A DNA stretch of 64,000 bases from the NCBI RefSeq assembly GCF_018998565.1, contig NZ_JAHNZO010000001.1, positions 263,774 to 327,773 on the forward strand, in the 5' to 3' direction. Of this stretch, positions 60,300 through 64,000 are shown piece by piece (the stretch's first letter is position 1; every line of letters starts with the position of its first letter). The notes beneath the pieces are model-generated. The model was not told where the DNA came from. It worked only from the letters and a program-made list of their open reading frames with translations, and did no database searches. A program made the translations under genes and the position numbers. This stretch comes from Paenibacillus oleatilyticus (lineage in GTDB: Bacteria > Bacillota > Bacilli > Paenibacillales > NBRC-103111).

Positions 60300-60315
60300 G
60301 TATTCATATGCTGAA

Positions 60316-60453
60316 GATCTCCGAGGAAGTGGGCGGAAAGGTACAATAACCGCTCTACCATCTGAGCTATTCCGCCGTATAGCGGAAGCCGGACTCGAAC
60401 CGGCGACCTGTCGCTTAAGAGGCGAAGTAACCCTTCCAAGCGCCTCGGTGATC
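60316..60453 (-). ncRNA. Y-RNA-like element A with circularly permuted tRNA-like module (YrlA type)
   Basis: About 138 nt. The ends pair as GATC-A-CCGAGG with CCTCGG-A-GATC, followed by a GGAAG/CTTCC-type inner helix. Inside, transcript order is: T-arm GCCGG-TTCGAGT-CCGGC (60388-60404), the 3' acceptor strand TTCCGC (60382-60387), a six-base closing loop, the 5' acceptor strand GCGGAA (60370-60375), then a D-arm TAGCTCAGATGGTAGAGC (60352-60369). The 3' half of a tRNA thus precedes the 5' half, joined across the acceptor stem. Bacterial YrlA RNAs are known tRNA mimics bound by Rsr. Confidence 0.85.
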
Positions 60454-60494
60454 TTTTGCCGTAAAGCTTTTGCCTTTCGGCGTCGGCCTTACGT

Positions 60495-60500
60495 GTATTA
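60495..60500 (-). promoter_or_regulatory. Possible -10 box for the Y-RNA/rsr transcript
   Basis: TAATAC, preceded by TGA at the extended -10 position, lies about 40 bases before element A on the minus strand. A matching -35 is poor. If used, the transcript would contain elements A, B and C and then rsr. Confidence 0.3.
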
Positions 60501-60548
60501 TCATCGCTTATTTTCGGCCCCGCGAACATGGCGAAAGTATTACGACGA

Positions 60549-60571
60549 GAGAAAAAGTTTTCCTTTTTCTC
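60549..60571. promoter_or_regulatory. Nine-base perfect inverted repeat between the Y-RNA region and the WYL genes
   Basis: GAGAAAAAG and CTTTTTCTC separated by five bases. It lies upstream of the WYL regulator promoter region (a TACAAT at 60588-60593) and between divergent units, the expected place for an operator. A transcript-level hairpin is possible too. Confidence 0.45.
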
Positions 60572-60625
60572 CAATTCTCTTCCCTGTTACAATAAAAGGA
60601 ACAGCTACGAAAGCGGAGGTTGTCC

Positions 60626-61942
60626 ATGGCCAGAGAAAGCTTCGATAAAGAAATCCAGTTTTTGCGCATGCTGGTGCTGACCAGCGGTGCCTACAGCCGC
60701 CAGCAATTCGCTCAGCGGCTCGGCATCTCCGTACATACCTTCGACAAAACGATCCGGCGGCTGAAGGACATCGTGAACACGATGTACCAGCAGCTCCCGC
60801 AGGAGCAGGGCAAAGAATTCGCCGAAACGCTCCGTTTCAGCTACTACGAGTCCGCAGACCCGATGCTGCTGTTCTTATACCGCGCCAAGTCGCTAAAGGA
60901 ATCGGAGAGCCACCGGCTGTCCCTGCTGCTCGCCGCCATGCAGGAGGAAGCGCGGACCGTCATGGAGCTGCTCGATGCGTGCTGCAGCGACCTTCCCGCG
61001 GAGCTTCCGCTGCCCGACGAAAAAACGATTCGCTCGGACCTGAAATATTTGGAGGAAGTCGGCGTAATCGTACGAGAGCCCGGAGGACGGCCATACCGGT
61101 ACCGCGTTCACGACCGGCTCGTCAAGGACCTAACCTACGAGGAGCTTCTCGATCTCTACGATTACGTCGACATTATGGCGAATACGCAGGTGCCGTCCGT
61201 TCAAGGCTATCTTTTACGGGATAGTGTGAAGAAGGCTTTGCAGCATGTGGGCGGAGCGGAAGACGTCACAGGGGAGCCCTTTCTGTACAAGTACCATTAT
61301 TACTCGCGCATTCTGGATGAAGCGCATCTGTTCACCCTGCTTGGAGCGATCCGGCAGCGCCGGAAGGTGCGGTTTCTCTATTTCTCACCCAGAACGCGCA
61401 AAAGCTACGCGTCGAAAAATACGAACCCGCTGTTCGAACGCGAAACCGAGGGAAAAGAGGTCGTGATGCTGCCGCTCAAGGTGATCTACGATCACCAATA
61501 CGGCCGGTGGTATTTGCTCGGCTCAGAAAGCCGGCAAGGGATCGTGAAGTTCCGTTTGGAAGGCTTGACTCAACTGAACGAAGACGAGGCCGTATCCGAG
61601 GAAACGTTCAGCGAGAAGCTGCACCTGTTGGAGGAAAAAACCCGCTACAGCTGGCTTATCGATACCGGAAGGCCGCTTACGGTGCGGGTACGGTTTTTCA
61701 GCCCGGAGGCTCCGCAGCCCAATTTCGTCAAGGAGCGCGTGCTGCTTCAAGGCCAGTGGGGAGAAATTACGGAAGAAGACGAAGCTTCCTTTATCTATGA
61801 AATCAAAGTGCACGGGACGACCGAGATCAAGCCTTGGCTTCGCAGCTTCGGCTCCAGCTGCGAAGTACTTGCACCGGAGCACCTGCGCCGGGAGCTGATT
61901 GAGGAGTGGAAGGAGATCGCAGCGTATTATGAATCCGTTTGA
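60626..61942 (+). CDS. WYL-domain transcriptional regulator of the RNA repair locus
   Basis: 438 residues from the ATG at 60626 (GGAGG six bases upstream). Residues 1-60 are a helix-turn-helix (RQQFAQRLGISVHTFDKTIR). The central region is helical, and a WYL domain lies around residues 245-330 with RKVRFLYFSPRTRK, YGRWYLLGSES and VKFRLEGL. A WCX-like C-terminus follows. WYL domains bind nucleic-acid or nucleotide ligands and are common in regulators of defence and DNA/RNA damage systems. It is divergent from the Y-RNA/rsr operon and the obvious candidate for its control, replacing the sigma-54 regulator RtcR used in enterobacteria. Confidence 0.85.
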   Translation: MARESFDKEIQFLRMLVLTSGAYSRQQFAQRLGISVHTFDKTIRRLKDIVNTMYQQLPQEQGKEFAETLRFSYYESADPMLLFLYRAKSLKESESHRLSLLLAAMQEEARTVMELLDACCSDLPAELPLPDEKTIRSDLKYLEEVGVIVREPGGRPYRYRVHDRLVKDLTYEELLDLYDYVDIMANTQVPSVQGYLLRDSVKKALQHVGGAEDVTGEPFLYKYHYYSRILDEAHLFTLLGAIRQRRKVRFLYFSPRTRKSYASKNTNPLFERETEGKEVVMLPLKVIYDHQYGRWYLLGSESRQGIVKFRLEGLTQLNEDEAVSEETFSEKLHLLEEKTRYSWLIDTGRPLTVRVRFFSPEAPQPNFVKERVLLQGQWGEITEEDEASFIYEIKVHGTTEIKPWLRSFGSSCEVLAPEHLRRELIEEWKEIAAYYESV

Positions 61943-62750
61943 GAAAATTTTTAATTACCAGGTCATGTCCCGCCTCCACGAAACGGGCACGCTCGCCGTC
62001 ACCTCCCATGAGCGGACATGGCTTAAAGCGATGCTGGAGCACCCGGCGTCCGGGCAAGCTTTTACTCCCGAGACGCTGGAGAAGCTGCAAAGCATGCTCC
62101 AAGGCGACCCGACGCTGGATATGAAGGAAGGCTTCGGGGAAAAGGCCAAGAGCAGGGAGCATCAGGTCTACCATCCGCTTTTGCGTTCCTTGCGGCGGAT
62201 CATGCTGCGGAAGAGCGGTATTCTCATCAACCACCGGATCAGAGACGGACGGATGTTCGAGGAGCAGCCGGGCTTTCCGTTCAAGCTGGAGTACTCGATG
62301 GTCAAACGGGAATGGTACTTGATTTGGTATCATCTCCGGTATCGGGCGCTGATGAATACGAAGCTGCAGCATATTGTGGAGCTTGCGGAGCAAACGGTTT
62401 CGGCGGAGGAAGCCGCGGCTGTCGAAACGGATATCAACCACATGCTGGAGGCCCGGAAGGAATCGGCGGTCATCGAGGTGGTGCGCGAGTATAATAATGA
62501 GCTGTCCCGCATCCTCTACGCCTTCTCGTGCTTCGAAAAGCAAGTCGGGTACGACGACGCGGCAGACTGCTACACGATCCGGCTGACGTTCCTCGGGGAC
62601 GAGAGCGAATATATTTTGTCCAAGCTGCGCTTTCTCGGCAAGCGGGTCCGGGTGGTCGAAGGTGACAAGCTCAAACGGCGCATGAGGGAATCGGCGGCCA
62701 AGGCGCTGAGCCGGTACGGGGTAACGGAGGAGCCGCAGGTTGTACCGTGA
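61929..62750 (+). CDS. Second WYL-type regulator, coupled to the first
   Basis: 273 residues from the ATG at 61929, overlapping the first WYL gene by 14 bases. There is no clear N-terminal helix-turn-helix. A degenerate WYL core is present (SGILINHRIRDGRMFEEQPG, YSMVKREWYLIWYHL) with a C-terminal helical part similar to WCX (YILSKLRFLGKRVRVVEGDK). The pair probably works as a heteromer, one protein binding DNA and the other sensing the ligand (inference). Confidence 0.75.
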   Translation: MNPFEKIFNYQVMSRLHETGTLAVTSHERTWLKAMLEHPASGQAFTPETLEKLQSMLQGDPTLDMKEGFGEKAKSREHQVYHPLLRSLRRIMLRKSGILINHRIRDGRMFEEQPGFPFKLEYSMVKREWYLIWYHLRYRALMNTKLQHIVELAEQTVSAEEAAAVETDINHMLEARKESAVIEVVREYNNELSRILYAFSCFEKQVGYDDAADCYTIRLTFLGDESEYILSKLRFLGKRVRVVEGDKLKRRMRESAAKALSRYGVTEEPQVVP

Positions 62751-62999
62751 ACGACGGTAGGCCGGGTAGAAAAAGGGCGGGCCTCGGCCGAAAACCGATC
62801 GGTAACCTAGTGGCGCCGCTGTTAGGATGACGCGTCGGGCGTTGGATTGGTCTCTGCCGGGAAATCGAGGGTACCCGAGCTCGTGGGATACTCTTGCGAG
62901 GCCCGGAGACGCTGGAGCGCTCGGTGAGTTCGATGGCGCGTGAGGAGTTCTCGACGACGTTGGATGGCTCTAGGCTCTAGGCTGCGCTAGACGCTCGAT

Positions 63000-63158
63000 G
63001 ATGCTCTTTGATACTCTATGATGCGCTTGACACCGGTGGATGCTCTTTGACGTTCCATGATACGTTAGACGCCCGACGGATACTCTTTGATGTTCCATGA
63101 TACGTTAGACGCCCGACGGATACTCTTTGACGCTCCACGATACTCTAGACGCTCGATG
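63000..63158. repeat. 40-bp tandem repeat, about four units
   Basis: Units start at 63000 (39 bp), 63039, 63079 and 63119. Each contains GATRCTCTTTGA, then a CCATGATACGTTAGACG segment and a CCCGACG-type end. Units two and three are almost identical, while the flanking units have diverged. There is no unique spacer, so it is a minisatellite, not a CRISPR array. Confidence 0.85.
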
Positions 63159-63343
63159 ACGTAATACTCTATGTTCGTGCTATGTGGCGTTCGATGAAAC
63201 TTACGCTCTGACACTCGATGTGCATTTGGAAGTGCGTTTCAGCTCACAGTGCACATTACTTCCGATGGTCACTCTGCTCTTATGCGGCCATTCGTAAGCA
63301 ATGCGGCAATCCTCATCTTAGTAGTGACTTTCGCAAAACCAGA

Positions 63344-63548
63344 TAGAGGAACTCAGATGCGCTAAGACACCTCAAATAGCCTCATTCCGAAAAATTGAGG
63401 AACTCAGGTGAGCTATTGCCACGACATGACAACATAATCCGGCCAATCCGGCATCATTCGCCAGAATAGAGGCACCAAGTTCCTCTATCGCCCCCGGCAA
63501 CGAGCAAAACAGCCGAATAGCGAACGTCAGTTCCTCTATCCCTGGAAA
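63344..63548. repeat. Dispersed repeat cluster (TAGAGGAACT family)
   Basis: Direct copies at 63344-63364 and 63395-63415 match the copy at 40468-40488; inverted AGTTCCTCTA words at 63478-63487 and 63539-63548 give a palindromic organisation. Probably the same MITE/REP family as the element at the kinase gene's end. Confidence 0.6.
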
Positions 63549-63646
63549 TCTCCCCCTGCGATCCGTCATCCAAGAACCATCATCTAAGAGAAATCAACGC
63601 CGCACAGGGCTTGCAAACCGCATACAGCAGCGTAGCGCCAACGCAA

Positions 63647-63677
63647 GCTTGGGATTCGCGTGCACCGAATCCCAAGC
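63647..63677. repeat. 12-bp perfect inverted repeat
   Basis: GCTTGGGATTCG and CGAATCCCAAGC around a seven-base loop. No T-run follows in either direction, so it is not an obvious terminator; it lies about 160 bases before the next gene. Confidence 0.6.
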
Positions 63678-63838
63678 GCGTCGCCCTATGAGCGCACGAC
63701 CTTGCCCGCGAACGATATCCTACAGCAGCCAATTGCGAAATGGAGCAAATAGCTCCGCTCCAATAGCTTCACGTCCAACAGCTTCACGGCAAGTCGTGCA
63801 AACACTTCCACCAACGAACCGAAAAAGGAGGTGTCCCG

Positions 63839-64000
63839 ATGTACGCCATTCATTGGCCTAATGTGATTTTGTTCGCTCTTCTTTTCCTGGCCTTTCCGAT
63901 CTATGTCGTTTACCGGCTGCAAACGATCTCCCGCAAGCTATCCCGTATCGAGCAGCAGCTTCTCGATCAGAAGCGGGCAGAGCTCAAGGCGGACAACGCC
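63839..64000 (+). CDS. Small membrane protein, 3' end beyond the window
   Basis: AAAGGAGGTG lies six bases before the ATG at 63839. The frame stays open to the window edge (54 codons). One membrane segment (ILFALLFLAFPIYVVY) is followed by a coiled-coil-like charged helix (TISRKLSRIEQQLLDQKRAE). This is typical of small bacillar membrane proteins with a short cytoplasmic coil. No function can be assigned. Confidence 0.75.
   Translation, partial: MYAIHWPNVILFALLFLAFPIYVVYRLQTISRKLSRIEQQLLDQKRAELKADNA

Larger units (their letters stand above)
62751..63838. other. Non-coding stretch of about 1.1 kb with repeats
   Basis: No gene with a credible start and protein-like composition is seen. It contains 40-bp tandem repeats (63000-63158), copies of a dispersed repeat (63344-63548) and a 12-bp perfect inverted repeat (63647-63677), all listed separately. 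The remainder (62751-62999, 63159-63343, 63678-63838) shows nothing I can assign, apart from short near-repeats of the word CTCGATG. Confidence 0.7.

Noticed and set aside
60316..60453. A standard tRNA gene
   Set aside because: T-arm and D-arm are in reversed order with a closed acceptor loop, there is no anticodon arm between D- and T-arm and no mature 3' end; the element sits inside a Ro-type stem.
63000..63158. CRISPR array
   Set aside because: Units are contiguous with no unique spacers, and no cas genes are nearby.
63372..63569. 65-codon minus-strand frame
   Set aside because: Lies wholly in dispersed repeats, with no ribosome binding site.

Overview
The window looks like chromosomal DNA of a moderately GC-rich Bacillota, most probably Paenibacillus or a close relative. 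The reasons are strong AGGAGG-type ribosome binding sites, sigma-A promoters, an AraC-type response regulator with a YesM-like kinase and an extracellular sugar-binding lipoprotein, many lipobox lipoproteins, and short palindromic dispersed repeats. No integrase, capsid, terminase or portal gene is visible, so the phage-like genes are not part of an intact prophage. The genus is inferred from gene style only.

Layout. Positions 1-5.9 kb (minus strand) hold a solute-binding protein, histidine kinase, response regulator and GH3 beta-N-acetylhexosaminidase; this is a cell-wall or sugar scavenging unit that runs off the left edge. Positions 6-23.7 kb (minus) are an accessory region with VgrG-like spikes, a DUF4280 PAAR-like tip, three peptidoglycan-active or protease effectors (lysozyme-like plus M15 peptidase; GH24 lysozyme; VgrG fused to a C39-like peptidase), many lipoproteins that are candidate immunity factors, and several broken genes. 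Positions 23.8-37.5 kb (minus) are a compact operon. It encodes a sheath-like protein, an Hcp-like tube protein, a DnaJ protein, two FHA proteins, an intact PP2C phosphatase, a PP2C-like pseudophosphatase with a membrane anchor, two conserved unknown proteins, a large Hsp70-like ATPase with a SAP-like N-terminus, another unknown and a DUF3829 lipoprotein. A VWA membrane protein (37.9 kb, plus) and a Ser/Thr kinase (41 kb, minus) flank it. Together these look like a divergent contractile injection system of a Gram-positive cell. It appears to be controlled by kinase, phosphatase, FHA and VWA proteins as in some type VI systems, but it has Hsp70/DnaJ and no ClpV, TssJLM or recognisable TssEFG.

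Positions 41.7-54.6 kb are ordinary chromosome: a PBP3-type transpeptidase, glycerate kinase, pyridoxine kinase, two TetR regulators, an ANT(4')-type aminoglycoside nucleotidyltransferase with a possible leader peptide, an alpha/beta hydrolase, and a GNAT-fused 1045-residue protein followed by an amidohydrolase.

Positions 54.7-62.7 kb are an RNA repair island. On the minus strand it carries three tandem Y-RNA-like elements, a Ro60/TROVE protein, a YcgL-like nucleotidyltransferase, a helical-repeat protein and the RNA ligase RtcB. Two overlapping WYL-domain regulators are transcribed divergently. One Y-RNA-like element carries a tRNA mimic in which the T-arm half precedes the D-arm half, closed across the acceptor stem. 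The three elements share a 24-nt signature. The right end (62.8-64 kb) holds 40-bp tandem repeats, dispersed repeats and the start of a small membrane protein.
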